In this document: piece after piece, positions 43,874 to 52,945 of the stretch | Layout: each line of letters begins with the position of its first letter | Numbering within the stretch: position 1 is the first letter of the stretch | Source: Clostridium_AF sediminicola | GTDB lineage: Bacteria; Bacillota; Clostridia; Clostridiales; Clostridiaceae | Reading direction: 5' to 3' | Assembly: GCF_050402865.1 (NCBI RefSeq) | Contig: NZ_BAABMF010000016.1 | Coordinates: 50,834-114,833 of the forward strand | Length of the DNA stretch: 64,000 bases | Notes under the pieces: generated by a model | Seen by the model: only the letters and a program-made list of their open reading frames with translations | What the model was told of the DNA's origin: nothing | The model's database searches: none | Position numbers and translations under genes: made by a program

Positions 43874-46360
43874 CTAATAATCTTCCCTTATTGTTTCAAT
43901 TAAGTTTGCTTTCTTTATTCTTGATAAAGGAGCAAGAACTGAAAGATATCCAATTACTAAAGCTGCAACACCAGCTATTAAAATTGCCTGCCAAGGCACT
44001 CCCCATGAAAACTCTCGAATTCCGCCTAAGCCTATAAACATTAGATAAGATAATCCCGTTCCAAAAATAGCTCCATAGATAGTTCCAATTATTCCATATA
44101 ATAATCCTTCAAGAATTATAATTTTTCTCAATCCTTTTTGTGTCATTCCTATAGATTTTATTGTTGCAAACTCCCTTTTTCTAAGTATAATATTTGTAGT
44201 CAAAGTATTAATTATATTGATACTACTTATCAAGGAAACAATTATCACAAATCCATATAATAGTATTTTAACCATCAATATTACAGATTTACTTCTTTTA
44301 TTCTGATCAATATTGTTTATAACTCTAAAATCTTCATCTACGTCTAATATTTTCTCTAAATTTTCTAATGTGATTTCTTCATTTTTAGTATTATCTATTT
44401 GAATATTTAAACTATAAGGAGTCATTTTTTCTACTCTATTTAGTTTTTTGGCCATTTCCTCTGTAGTAATCATCTTTAGCACATTATTTGCTCCTCTAAA
44501 ATTAAACGGTTCACTTTCTAAAATAGCCAAAACTTTAACCTTTGATGGATGATTACTTTCTTCTTCTTCAACTTCATTTTGTATTTTAACTTCTATCTCG
44601 TCTCCAACCTTTATATTAGCAATTGGTCCTATATATGGCTTATGAGTTTTTTCATTATAAATGGTATTTTTCTTTATTATAATTACTCCGTTTTCTTCAT
44701 TTAATTTATCTATGTCAATTTCGCCAGAATCTATATACTTCTTTGCAAGTTCCATAGATTTTTCGTCATAAATCTCAATAGCTCCTTCCAAATTTACTTT
44801 TCCTTTTTTATCTACCATATTTTCTTCATAAATATTTTCCATATTTCTAACTGCTTCATTTTCCATATTCTTATCTATAAGTACTGAAACTCTAGATATA
44901 TCAAATGCTTTATACGTATTTTCAACCAATGGCAATTTATTTATTTCCCGTACAATATTATCATAATCTTTGGAGTCTCCCAGTCTATCATTTGATGAAC
45001 TAATAACAGAAAAATGAATATTATGAGACTCATTTAAATTGCTTGAAATATTTAAACTCATATCCATAAATGATTTAAAAGTGATAAATAATAAAACACT
45101 TATAAATATTGAAAACACTGTAGTTCTATATCTTCTCCTACTTCTTTTAATATTTTTATAAGCTAATTGTCCTTCAAAGCCAAATACTTTCATAACAATT
45201 GCATTTTTTCTCTTTTTAATCTTTTCTTTAGTTATAGAATTTCTGCTACTTATGGCAACAAGAGGCGATATCCTTCCAGCCATAAATGATGGTACGAAAG
45301 CAGATATATATACTGAAACCAAACCAATAGCAGCACTTATAAGCATAATATTTAATGATATTGATGGTTTCATTTGTATTACCGAATCTGCACCAATTAA
45401 TTTAAAAGTAAAATCAATTCCATAAATCGCTATAATTCCACAAAGTAATCCTACAGGAACACCTATAATTGCAAAGAATGTAGCTTCTCTTATAACTATA
45501 TTTCTTATTTGTCTTGGTGTTGTTCCAACAGCTCTAAGCATTCCGAATTGCTTAATTCTTTCCACAATACTAATTTGAAATGAATTAAATATTACAGCGA
45601 TTGTGGCTAATACTACTATGGCAATAATAATTCCTGTTACAAAATATAGTCCTGTTACTCCTTCTGTATTATCTCCCACTCCTTGAATAGTAAGAAGCTG
45701 CCTATTTTCAATAACATCATCTTTTCCTCCTAAGTTCTTTAATTCTTGGAGTGCTTTTTTTAGATTGGTTTTCTTACTTATTTCAAGAAGTAAATAAGGT
45801 TTTTCCCCATCTTGAAACTTATAATGATATAGTGCTATTCCTTTATTTATCTCCTGAGTTTTAATATTGTTTTCTAGTATACCTGATAGTACATATTCTT
45901 TATTCTCAACTAAAATCTTATCCCCAACAGATGCATCTTCAAATAATTCTTTAACCATCCATTTTTCTAAAGCAATATTTTTTTCATCTTCCGGAAACTG
46001 GCCTTCGATTAGTTTGCATGGTAATAGTTCAAATGCTCCTTTTGTTCCTGATATTTTGTTTATAAACAGATTCTCTTTTATTTCTTTCTCTCCATCTTCT
46101 CTATATACTCCACTTCTAGATACCTTAGAATTAAAAGCTATTTTATCCTTAAGTTCATCATCAAATTTTGTAAAAAGTAAATGGTATGAACCAACATGGT
46201 TCTTTACCTCTTCAATTTCTGCATTAATTAAAGCTTTTAGAAAAAGTCCTATAGATGAGACTAGTGCAACGGATAAAATTATCCCTATTATAGTTAATAA
46301 ACTTCTTTTTTTATTTAATTTCAAATACTTCCATGAAAGTTGTTTATAGTTATCTAACAT
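43874..46360 (-). CDS. FtsX-type ABC permease with two extracellular domains
   Basis: 828 aa; start MLDNYKQLSWKYL, 8 bases after AGGTGG (a GTG four codons upstream is less likely). Two FtsX units: helices near residues 20-40 and 240-365, a second set near 410 and 700-820, with large extracellular domains between. The intracellular loop IVERIKQFGMLRAVGTTPRQI is typical. Such permeases with a linked kinase/regulator often sense or remove antimicrobial peptides, or act in envelope stress. It follows the ATPase gene directly. Confidence 0.9.
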   Translation of the reverse strand: MLDNYKQLSWKYLKLNKKRSLLTIIGIILSVALVSSIGLFLKALINAEIEEVKNHVGSYHLLFTKFDDELKDKIAFNSKVSRSGVYREDGEKEIKENLFINKISGTKGAFELLPCKLIEGQFPEDEKNIALEKWMVKELFEDASVGDKILVENKEYVLSGILENNIKTQEINKGIALYHYKFQDGEKPYLLLEISKKTNLKKALQELKNLGGKDDVIENRQLLTIQGVGDNTEGVTGLYFVTGIIIAIVVLATIAVIFNSFQISIVERIKQFGMLRAVGTTPRQIRNIVIREATFFAIIGVPVGLLCGIIAIYGIDFTFKLIGADSVIQMKPSISLNIMLISAAIGLVSVYISAFVPSFMAGRISPLVAISSRNSITKEKIKKRKNAIVMKVFGFEGQLAYKNIKRSRRRYRTTVFSIFISVLLFITFKSFMDMSLNISSNLNESHNIHFSVISSSNDRLGDSKDYDNIVREINKLPLVENTYKAFDISRVSVLIDKNMENEAVRNMENIYEENMVDKKGKVNLEGAIEIYDEKSMELAKKYIDSGEIDIDKLNEENGVIIIKKNTIYNEKTHKPYIGPIANIKVGDEIEVKIQNEVEEEESNHPSKVKVLAILESEPFNFRGANNVLKMITTEEMAKKLNRVEKMTPYSLNIQIDNTKNEEITLENLEKILDVDEDFRVINNIDQNKRSKSVILMVKILLYGFVIIVSLISSINIINTLTTNIILRKREFATIKSIGMTQKGLRKIIILEGLLYGIIGTIYGAIFGTGLSYLMFIGLGGIREFSWGVPWQAILIAGVAALVIGYLSVLAPLSRIKKANLIETIREDY

Positions 46361-46372
46361 TTTTTTCACCAC

Positions 46373-47059
46373 CTAATTATTCTTCATATTCTTATCTGAA
46401 AGAATTTTCCCATCCTCAATTGTAATTACTCTATCAGCCATAGTCGCAATATTGATATCATGGGTGATTAGTATAAGTGTTTGATTATATCTTTTTGCAG
46501 TGTATTTTAATAAATCAATTACTTCTTTAGAATTTTTACTATCAAGGTTTCCAGTAGGCTCATCTGCAAGAATTATAGATGGTTTATTGAGAATCGCTCT
46601 TCCTATTGACACTCTTTGCTGTTGTCCTCCTGATAATTCTGAAGGAAGATGCTTTTTCCTATCTTTAAGTCCTAATATCTCTATTATTTCAGCTAAATAT
46701 TTTTCATCTACTTTATCGTTATCTAATAATGCTGGCAAAGAAATATTTTCTTCCACATCTAATACAGGTATTAAATTATAAAACTGAAATATAAACCCGA
46801 TTTTTCTTCTTCTAAATATAGCAAGCTTTGCTTCTTTATAATCATAAATATTTTCCCCTTCAATAACAACATTTCCACCTGTAGGTCTATCTAATCCTCC
46901 TAATAAATGAAGAAGTGTACTTTTCCCAGAACCAGAAGCACCAACAATTGCTACAAATTCTCCTTTATTAATAGATAAATCTATATTTTTTAAAGCTTCC
47001 ACTTTATTTTCATCTTTCCCATAAGTTTTACTTAGATTCTCAACTTTTAAAATCTCCAT
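46373..47059 (-). CDS. ABC transporter ATPase
   Basis: 228 aa starting at MEILKVENLSKTYG behind AGGAGAAAAAAT. All motifs are intact: Walker A GASGSGKSTLLHLLGG, Q-loop FIFQFYNLIPVLDVEEN, signature LSGGQQQRVSIGRA, Walker B IILADEPTGNLDSK, H-loop LILITHD. MacB/LolD class. First gene of the four-gene ABC/two-component operon. Confidence 0.94.
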   Translation of the reverse strand: MEILKVENLSKTYGKDENKVEALKNIDLSINKGEFVAIVGASGSGKSTLLHLLGGLDRPTGGNVVIEGENIYDYKEAKLAIFRRRKIGFIFQFYNLIPVLDVEENISLPALLDNDKVDEKYLAEIIEILGLKDRKKHLPSELSGGQQQRVSIGRAILNKPSIILADEPTGNLDSKNSKEVIDLLKYTAKRYNQTLILITHDINIATMADRVITIEDGKILSDKNMKNN

Positions 47060-47215
47060 ATTTTTTCTCCTCACTTTTATTTGGCTTTATTTTAGCTATG
47101 AAACCATTATACTTTTTCTTTGTTTTATACTCTATGTCTTGTAGCTTACAGGATAATTTTTTGTCTTACAATTTTGTAATATAAAAAAACTACAGTTTAT
47201 TCTTTTTTAAATAAA

Positions 47216-47255
47216 AATAAACATTATTATTTAGAAATAAATAATAATGTTTATT
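47216..47255 (-). terminator. Terminator after the lipoprotein nucleosidase gene
   Basis: Perfect 18-base stem AATAAACATTATTATTTA / TAAATAATAATGTTTATT with loop GAAA, about 35 bases after the nucleosidase stop, leading into T-rich sequence. Confidence 0.75.
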
Positions 47256-47288
47256 ACTTTACTTAATATATAATTTTAGTTATGTATT

Positions 47289-48128
47289 TTATAATTCACT
47301 GCTTGCAATTTCTATAATTTTATCTAACAATAAACTAGCATTCTTTGCTGCGATAGGTAAAAATTCCGGATAAGACAACTCTGCTTCACCATCAGCATTA
47401 TCTGAAATAGCACGAATGATTACATATGGTACTTCATTTAAATAAGCAACATGTGCAATAGCTGCACCCTCCATCTCAACTGCATAAGGCTCAAAATTAG
47501 TTCTAATTCTTTCTTCTAAATCTCCGCCAGCTATAAATTGATCTCCACTTGCAATACGACCTTTAAAAACATTTACACCCTCTAAATTTATACCTACAGC
47601 TGCTTTTTCAGCTAAATTAATTAAACTTTCATCTGCCTTAAAGTATGTAATTCCCAATCTTGATATTTCACCTAATGGCTCCCCTAATGCTGTTACATCA
47701 AAATCATGTTGTACCGCATCTGTAGAAATAACAATATCCCCTTGCTTTAATTCTCCGAACATTCCACCAGCAACACCGGAATTAATTAAATAGTCAATAT
47801 TAAATGAACTAGCCATTATTTGAGCACACATAGCTGCATTAACTTTCCCAACACCTGAACGCGCTAACACAATATTTTGATCATGTACAGTACCTTGGTA
47901 GAAAGTCATTCCTGCTATCTTTACTTCTTCTTCTATATCCATTTTATTTTTCAATATCTCTACTTCCTCTTCCATAGCCCCAATTATTCCTATAACTTTT
48001 GTCTCTGAGGTTATAGTTTCTTTAGTTTCATTTTTTTCTTTTGTACTTGCATTAGTTGTCCCACATCCTGTAAAAATTATAATACATGCTACAATTACTG
48101 TTATTAACTTATTAATTTTTCTGCTCAT
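47289..48128 (-). CDS. Lipoprotein MTA/SAH nucleosidase (MtnN-like)
   Basis: 279 aa. An N-terminal lipoprotein signal (KLITVIVACIIIFTGC, lipid Cys at 22) and linker (TTNASTKEKNETKETITSE) precede a complete 5'-methylthioadenosine/S-adenosylhomocysteine nucleosidase domain (~45-279): IGIIGAMEEEVEIL with the catalytic Glu, VLARSGVGKVNAA, GVAGGMFGELKQGD, the substrate-binding VEMEGAAIAHVAY and the catalytic Asp in IRAISDNAD. The enzyme is normally cytoplasmic; here it should be anchored outside the membrane. The start is behind GGGGGAGAAAAG. Single gene, own terminator. Confidence 0.93.
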   Translation of the reverse strand: MSRKINKLITVIVACIIIFTGCGTTNASTKEKNETKETITSETKVIGIIGAMEEEVEILKNKMDIEEEVKIAGMTFYQGTVHDQNIVLARSGVGKVNAAMCAQIMASSFNIDYLINSGVAGGMFGELKQGDIVISTDAVQHDFDVTALGEPLGEISRLGITYFKADESLINLAEKAAVGINLEGVNVFKGRIASGDQFIAGGDLEERIRTNFEPYAVEMEGAAIAHVAYLNEVPYVIIRAISDNADGEAELSYPEFLPIAAKNASLLLDKIIEIASSEL

Positions 48129-48274
48129 TTCTTTTCTCCCCCTAAATTTGATAATTAACGAACATTATTCTTGTTATTCCTAAAATTATTCGCAAGCTAA
48201 TTAAACCACATAATGGATATATAATCAAGCCAATTGCCTATTTTATTTAAAAAATATATTTTCGAAAAAGAAAA

Positions 48275-48291
48275 ACAGCAGAATCTGCTGT
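48275..48291 (-). terminator. Short intrinsic terminator
   Basis: ACAGCAGA / TCTGCTGT stem with minimal loop followed by TTTTTC on the minus strand, about 40 bases past the PEP-enzyme stop. Confidence 0.7.
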
Positions 48292-48329
48292 CTATAATGT
48301 TCCTTTTATATAATAATCCTTATAAGTTT

Positions 48330-50906
48330 CTATTCTTCAATTATTCTTACAATTCCATTTGATCCATCAACTTCAAGCATATCTCCGTCTTTTACAATAT
48401 CCATAATTCCAAGCATTCCGCTTACACAAGGAATACCATATTCTCTAGCAATTATACCTCCATGTTGAAGTGGTCCTCCTACTTCCATAATAACTCCTGC
48501 AGCATTTATAAAAATAGGTGTCCATGATGGTTCTGTGGCTTTTGTTACTAATATTTCACCAGGATTTAACTGTTTTTCATATGGAGTTCTGAGCACCTTA
48601 GCCCTCCCTCTTGCAATGCCAGGAGCTATTGCAGAACCAACTATATCACCATCTTTAGCATTAATTTTGGGCTTAAATATCTTCCCTCTGCTATCAATAA
48701 CAAGTGGCCAATCCTTAATATGTGCTACTTTTTTATAAGGTGCAAGGTTTTTATCTCTAATAGCCTTAAGATCAATATCTTCACCATTTTGAACTTTAGT
48801 TATTTCATTCATATGAAGATCAAATATATGCCATTTGTTTTCAAGTCTACCCTCCTGCACAAATTTCTCTCCCAGTTCAAGTGCTATATCGTGAAGTTTT
48901 GCAAATATCATTACAATCATATATTTAGGATGTTCTCTGTACCCAAAAGTTGCCTGATAAATTTCTGCTTGTTTTTTGAATTTTTTATCAAACCCACCTT
49001 CTTTAGCTACAGAGAGTAATTTTTTATACGCTTCTTCTCTTTTCGCTTTAACATTTGTTATTTGACTATCTTCAATATTAATATTAATTAACTTCTCATA
49101 TAGCAATGTAATGTCTTCATATACTCTCTTTGAAGCAATATCTATCTCCATAAAACCTCTTGCTCCAAACTTGTCTATATACTCAACATAATCCTTCATG
49201 AATTCTTTTGAATATGATTTTTGTTCTACCTTTAGCACAAACTCATCTAATGATTTAGTCAATTGAAATTCATCATAAGAAACAAGTTTAAACAATAAAT
49301 GCCCCATTTCACTGGTTGGATTTCCATCTAAATCCATTCCCAGCGCAGTTACTAGTTTCTCTACATCCTTGCCTTTAAACATTTTTTTAATAGAAGCATA
49401 TGATGCCATACCAGCCATCATGATTCCAATGGTATTCATAATAGTTTTAAGGTCTTTCATTGAAAAATCAACTAATTCACTAAATTTCTTTTCTGAATTT
49501 AATGTTTTTCGATGCTCCATTATATTACTTGCTGTTATATTATATTCATTAACAACTTCTTTATAATCCGAAAATTTTGCTTTTATTGTTGATGGTAACA
49601 TTTTAAAAACCATCTTAAACATATTTAATTTTGTTTTTTTCATTGATTCTGGCATTTTATCAGGTTTATATTCTTTGTCTAAATCTATATCAGCAAATAT
49701 TTTTTTCACATTTTCATCATAGCTTTCCACAAACTTTTTAGTTGCAAAAGAACCCCAGCCAACTAACATATTAGAAACATTGGTATATTGTCTTCCGTGA
49801 ATAGCCGGCATAGCTCCATCTATAGATGTTGGGGTAATACCACCTTTTAAGTCTTCTAACATTCTTGCCCATAGATCCATACCAAGAACAGACATACTTT
49901 TAGTAAATCCTTGTGTAAGTCCCATTACGTCAATATAAATATTTTTCTTTTCTCCAGGATTTGTTACAAGCTCTGGAAACAAAGGAATATATGTTGTAAT
50001 AGGTCTTGATTGTAATAGATATAATCTATTTTTTTCAAAAGCCCATTCCGTATCCATTGGCATTCCGTAATGTTTTTCACATTCTTTAATAAGTTCCGAC
50101 AGCTGAAAAATCTGCTTATCAGTGAGTGCCTGATGGTTAGAATTATCATTATCTTTTTGAATAATGCCGCCATCATCTTTAAGCCAAAGTGCAGTTTGTT
50201 TATCCCCTATTTTCTTTTCAATAATTTCATTTTTCACACTATCTACAACATAAGTATCAGGTGTTACTATTCCTGAGACTATACTTTCTCCAAGTCCATA
50301 AGAAGCATTTATCATCACTTCATCATAGCAATTGTTATTAGGATTAAGTGAAAAACCTACACCACTTACATCTGAAGCAATTTGTTTTTGCACGATAACA
50401 GCTATACATGTATTTTCCAAATTTATTTTATTTTGCTTTTTATATTCCATAACTCTAAAATCAAAACATGAAGAAAACGCAGAGGCTATAGACTTTTCAA
50501 TATTCTGTATTGTTATACCAAGAAGTGTTTCATACATACCTGCAAAGCTTGTTCCTTCCAAATCCTCTTCTGGAGAAGATGAACGTACTGCAAAAATTGT
50601 ACCTTTCTCAAATTCATTTAAAGCTTCTTGTATGGCTACCTTTTGTGCTTCGCTAAACTTTAACTGTGTTGCTTTTGATTTTATTACATCACATTGTTCT
50701 CTTGTTACATTTGAAAGTAATTCTGACCATTCACTTGAATTTTTAATTTCTCCGAGCCATGGATTAAAAAATTCAACTGATAAAGCAAATCCTGAAGGAA
50801 CTGGAAAACCTGCCTTTGTAGTTTCAATAAGTGCTTTAGCCTTGCCTCCTACTTCTGTTAACATTGGACTATCTTTCGTAGTAAAATAATAAATCTTCTT
50901 ATTCAT
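48330..50906 (-). CDS. PEP synthase/rifampicin phosphotransferase-like enzyme
   Basis: 858 aa. The N-terminal ~310 residues form the ATP-grasp domain of the PEP/pyruvate dikinase family (GGKAKALIETTKAGFPVPSG, FAVRSSSPEEDLEGTSFAGM, MDTEWAFEKNRLYLLQSRP). A long helical middle domain (~320-755) follows. The C-terminal swivelling His domain (~775-858) carries His815 in GGPLQHGGIIAREYGIPCVS. Length, three-part layout and a catalytic His ~43 residues from the end match rifamycin phosphotransferases (RPH), which lack the PEP/pyruvate TIM barrel of true PEP synthase. It is downstream of a TetR regulator, which suggests a drug or metabolite trigger. RPH activity is inference. Confidence 0.8.
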   Translation of the reverse strand: MNKKIYYFTTKDSPMLTEVGGKAKALIETTKAGFPVPSGFALSVEFFNPWLGEIKNSSEWSELLSNVTREQCDVIKSKATQLKFSEAQKVAIQEALNEFEKGTIFAVRSSSPEEDLEGTSFAGMYETLLGITIQNIEKSIASAFSSCFDFRVMEYKKQNKINLENTCIAVIVQKQIASDVSGVGFSLNPNNNCYDEVMINASYGLGESIVSGIVTPDTYVVDSVKNEIIEKKIGDKQTALWLKDDGGIIQKDNDNSNHQALTDKQIFQLSELIKECEKHYGMPMDTEWAFEKNRLYLLQSRPITTYIPLFPELVTNPGEKKNIYIDVMGLTQGFTKSMSVLGMDLWARMLEDLKGGITPTSIDGAMPAIHGRQYTNVSNMLVGWGSFATKKFVESYDENVKKIFADIDLDKEYKPDKMPESMKKTKLNMFKMVFKMLPSTIKAKFSDYKEVVNEYNITASNIMEHRKTLNSEKKFSELVDFSMKDLKTIMNTIGIMMAGMASYASIKKMFKGKDVEKLVTALGMDLDGNPTSEMGHLLFKLVSYDEFQLTKSLDEFVLKVEQKSYSKEFMKDYVEYIDKFGARGFMEIDIASKRVYEDITLLYEKLININIEDSQITNVKAKREEAYKKLLSVAKEGGFDKKFKKQAEIYQATFGYREHPKYMIVMIFAKLHDIALELGEKFVQEGRLENKWHIFDLHMNEITKVQNGEDIDLKAIRDKNLAPYKKVAHIKDWPLVIDSRGKIFKPKINAKDGDIVGSAIAPGIARGRAKVLRTPYEKQLNPGEILVTKATEPSWTPIFINAAGVIMEVGGPLQHGGIIAREYGIPCVSGMLGIMDIVKDGDMLEVDGSNGIVRIIEE

Positions 50907-51063
50907 TAATTTCCCTCCTTTTTAACTTACATTTCATTCAATTTTTGCTCTATTTTAAAAGATACTAAAAATCTCAAGGATACAATCATAATTATAATTG
51001 CAACAAATATTTATACAATTTCTTACTTTGCAACTTATCACCTCATTTCAGTGTTTACATTGC

Positions 51064-51684
51064 TTATATAAAAAATTGTTCTCTAAAAAATGTAAAATAC
51101 TCATCACATTTATCAATTATAACATCTGCTTCAAATTTCTCATTACGCGCTCTTATCATCTCCAAATATTCTTCTATTATTCCTTTTAATGTAAGTTTTA
51201 TAACATTCACCATTTTGTCAAAATCAATACTTTCTTTAACCTGACTAAAATCTATGTTGTATGAGTATACTCTTTCTCTAATTCCAGGTGAAATAGTCTC
51301 AACGTGCTGATTTATGAAGGATTTAGTTAGTTTATTCGCGTATTTATCATAGAACTCCATCATATAAGGATATCGTTGTATATGTTCTAATTTTATTATA
51401 ATCACTTGACGTAGACGATTTATGAAATCGCTATCCTCCCAATTTATTTTCTCATCTAACCCAGTTATTGATTCTTTAATAGAAAAATACAAAAGAAAAT
51501 CGAATAGTTCTTGCTTATCTTTAAAATAGTGATATAGCAACCCTCTAGATATACCTGCTTGTTTAACCACCATATTTGTTGAAGCTTTTTCTAAATCATT
51601 TTTACTAAATACTTCAAATGCACTGTTTACTATCTTATATACTTTCTCATTCTTCATATCAATGTGTTCAAATCTATTATCCAT
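51064..51684 (-). CDS. TetR-family regulator
   Basis: 206 aa, start MDNRFEHIDMKNEK behind AAGGAGTTAAGTATT (a longer upstream reading crosses the inverted repeat and is rejected). The N-terminal helix-turn-helix FEVFSKNDLEKASTNMVVKQ ... GISRGLLYHYFKDKQELF is typical. The C-terminal ~140 residues are helical ligand-binding. It stands directly upstream of the PEP-dependent enzyme gene, which it probably represses together with itself. Confidence 0.92.
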   Translation of the reverse strand: MDNRFEHIDMKNEKVYKIVNSAFEVFSKNDLEKASTNMVVKQAGISRGLLYHYFKDKQELFDFLLYFSIKESITGLDEKINWEDSDFINRLRQVIIIKLEHIQRYPYMMEFYDKYANKLTKSFINQHVETISPGIRERVYSYNIDFSQVKESIDFDKMVNVIKLTLKGIIEEYLEMIRARNEKFEADVIIDKCDEYFTFFREQFFI

Positions 51685-51708
51685 AATACTTAACTCCTTA
51701 TAAAAACA

Positions 51709-51765
51709 AAATTGACAACTTCTGTCTAGGTTCATCTTATCACCACAGACAGAAGTTGTCAATTT
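51709..51765. promoter_or_regulatory. Paired TetR-type operator / hairpin upstream of tetR gene
   Basis: Two perfect 19-base arms (51709-51727 and 51747-51765) around TTGACAACTTCTGTCT. Each arm is itself a near-palindrome GACA-N5-TGTC, like a TetR operator. Placed 25-80 bases ahead of the regulator start. As RNA it is also a strong hairpin with a T run on either side, so it may terminate rex as well. Confidence 0.7.
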
Positions 51766-51814
51766 TTTTTAATAGAAATATCATATCTATTATTTTTTTA
51801 TTATTCCCACTTTT

Positions 51815-52456
51815 TTAAGAGTACTTTTTATTCTGCTGCATTAAGTAAGTAAGAGTTAATAAACTTTCACTTAAATGTACATTTTCAATAATACTTTCAT
51901 AATTAGCTTTCAGATCTATTGGTGCAAAATTCCATATCCCTTTAACGCCGTTCTGAACTAGCATATCACATACATTTTGAGCCATTTGATAGGGAACACA
52001 GATAACCCCTATATCAATTTTATTTTCTTTCAAAAATTCTTCAAGTTTATCAATATCTAATACTTCAACATCGCTTATTTTCAATCCTATAAGCTTTGGA
52101 TTTACATCAAATATAGCCTCTATTTTAAAACCTTTCTTTTTAAATCGAGAATAATTTGCAGTAGCCTGTCCAATGTTACCAGCTCCCACTATTATAGTTC
52201 TATACCCAATATTTATTCCTAAAATAGAGCTGACCTCTTTATATAAATCAGCTACGTTATACCCATATCCTTGCTGACCGAAATCACCAAAGCAATTTAG
52301 GTCTTGTCTTATTTGTGATGCAGTAAATCCAATTTTCAAACTTAGTTCTTTTGAAGAAATTCTATCTACACTATTTTTTAAAAGCATTTCAAGATATCTA
52401 TGATATTTAGGTAATCTTCTTATAACTGTCATCGAAATTTTTTTCTTCTTTTCCAC
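51815..52456 (-). CDS. rex: Redox-sensing repressor Rex
   Basis: 213 aa; GTG start 8 bases after AGGAG. N-terminal winged helix (ISMTVIRRLPKYHRYLEMLL, SSKELSLKIGFTASQIRQDL, GDFGQQGYGYNV) and a C-terminal Rossmann domain binding NAD(H) (TIIVGAGNIGQATANYSRF, VICVPYQMAQNVCDMLV, GIWNFAPIDL). Rex represses fermentation genes until the NADH/NAD ratio rises. It is the last gene before the second MITE-like copy. No obvious Rex box was found nearby. Confidence 0.97.
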   Translation of the reverse strand: MEKKKKISMTVIRRLPKYHRYLEMLLKNSVDRISSKELSLKIGFTASQIRQDLNCFGDFGQQGYGYNVADLYKEVSSILGINIGYRTIIVGAGNIGQATANYSRFKKKGFKIEAIFDVNPKLIGLKISDVEVLDIDKLEEFLKENKIDIGVICVPYQMAQNVCDMLVQNGVKGIWNFAPIDLKANYESIIENVHLSESLLTLTYLMQQNKKYS

Positions 52457-52519
52457 CTAGCGCACTCCTTTTTAAATAATTTAACATAAATTCACTTATC
52501 TAGTTTTATTCTATATAAA

Positions 52520-52668
52520 GGTTATTCCACAAAAGTAATTTAGTTGAACTTCAACCACAATATGAATTGTCAGAAATCTTTAATCTGCAATATATAGCGT
52601 CAAAACGCACTAATCTGCGGTAGATATTGTGGTTGATTTTAGTTCAACTTACTTTTTGTGGTTTAACC
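52520..52668. mobile_element. MITE-like element, copy 2 (149 bp)
   Basis: It starts GGTTATTCCACAAAAGTAA and ends TACTTTTTGTGGTTTAACC. It is flanked by a perfect 7-base duplication ATATAAA (52513-52519 and 52669-52675). The ends match copy 1 (32665-32784) almost base for base. The centre contains two 30-base units (both end in TAATCTGC; the second reads AATATATAGCGTCAAAACGC then ACTAATCTGC) instead of one. It lies between rex and the MoxR gene. The rest of 52457-52945 holds only the AT-rich promoter region of the MoxR gene. Confidence 0.88.
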
Positions 52669-52945
52669 ATATAAACTATTCATAGTAATAAGTCTTTGAT
52701 TATGTTTTTTGATTAAAAATAATTATAACATGTACACTGCAAATAGTCAGAACATTTTTTAAATTTTTTAGTTAAATTCACCGAAAGAATAGCTCAAAGA
52801 GAAATTTGTTCTAACTTATTTAGGAAATAAATTGAAATATATATAGTTTTATGTTAAACTATTTTTCATTAATAAAAGAATATTACTTCAAAACTTTTAA
52901 GTAATAAAATAAATAATAGAAAAACTCTAGGGAGGATTACTAATT

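Noticed and set aside
45867..46349. 160-codon plus-strand frame
   Set aside because: It lies inside the permease gene on the opposite strand, is Ser/Phe-rich as expected from antisense of Lys/Glu-rich coding sequence, and lacks a ribosome binding site.
48275..48291. Relation to the AAACAGCAGAATCTG sequence at 8789-8805
   Set aside because: Shared 15-base run but no further similarity on either side; treated as coincidence.
50332..50889. 185-codon plus-strand frame
   Set aside because: Antisense of the ATP-grasp domain of the PEP-dependent enzyme, which has clear family motifs.
51685..51762. 26-residue N-terminal extension of the TetR protein
   Set aside because: It would run through the operator-like inverted repeat and has no ribosome binding site; the inner ATG has AAGGAG.
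52457..52519. Rex-binding site upstream of rex
   Set aside because: Only half-site-like TTAACAT was seen, not the full TTGTTAA-N4-TTAACAA type dyad.
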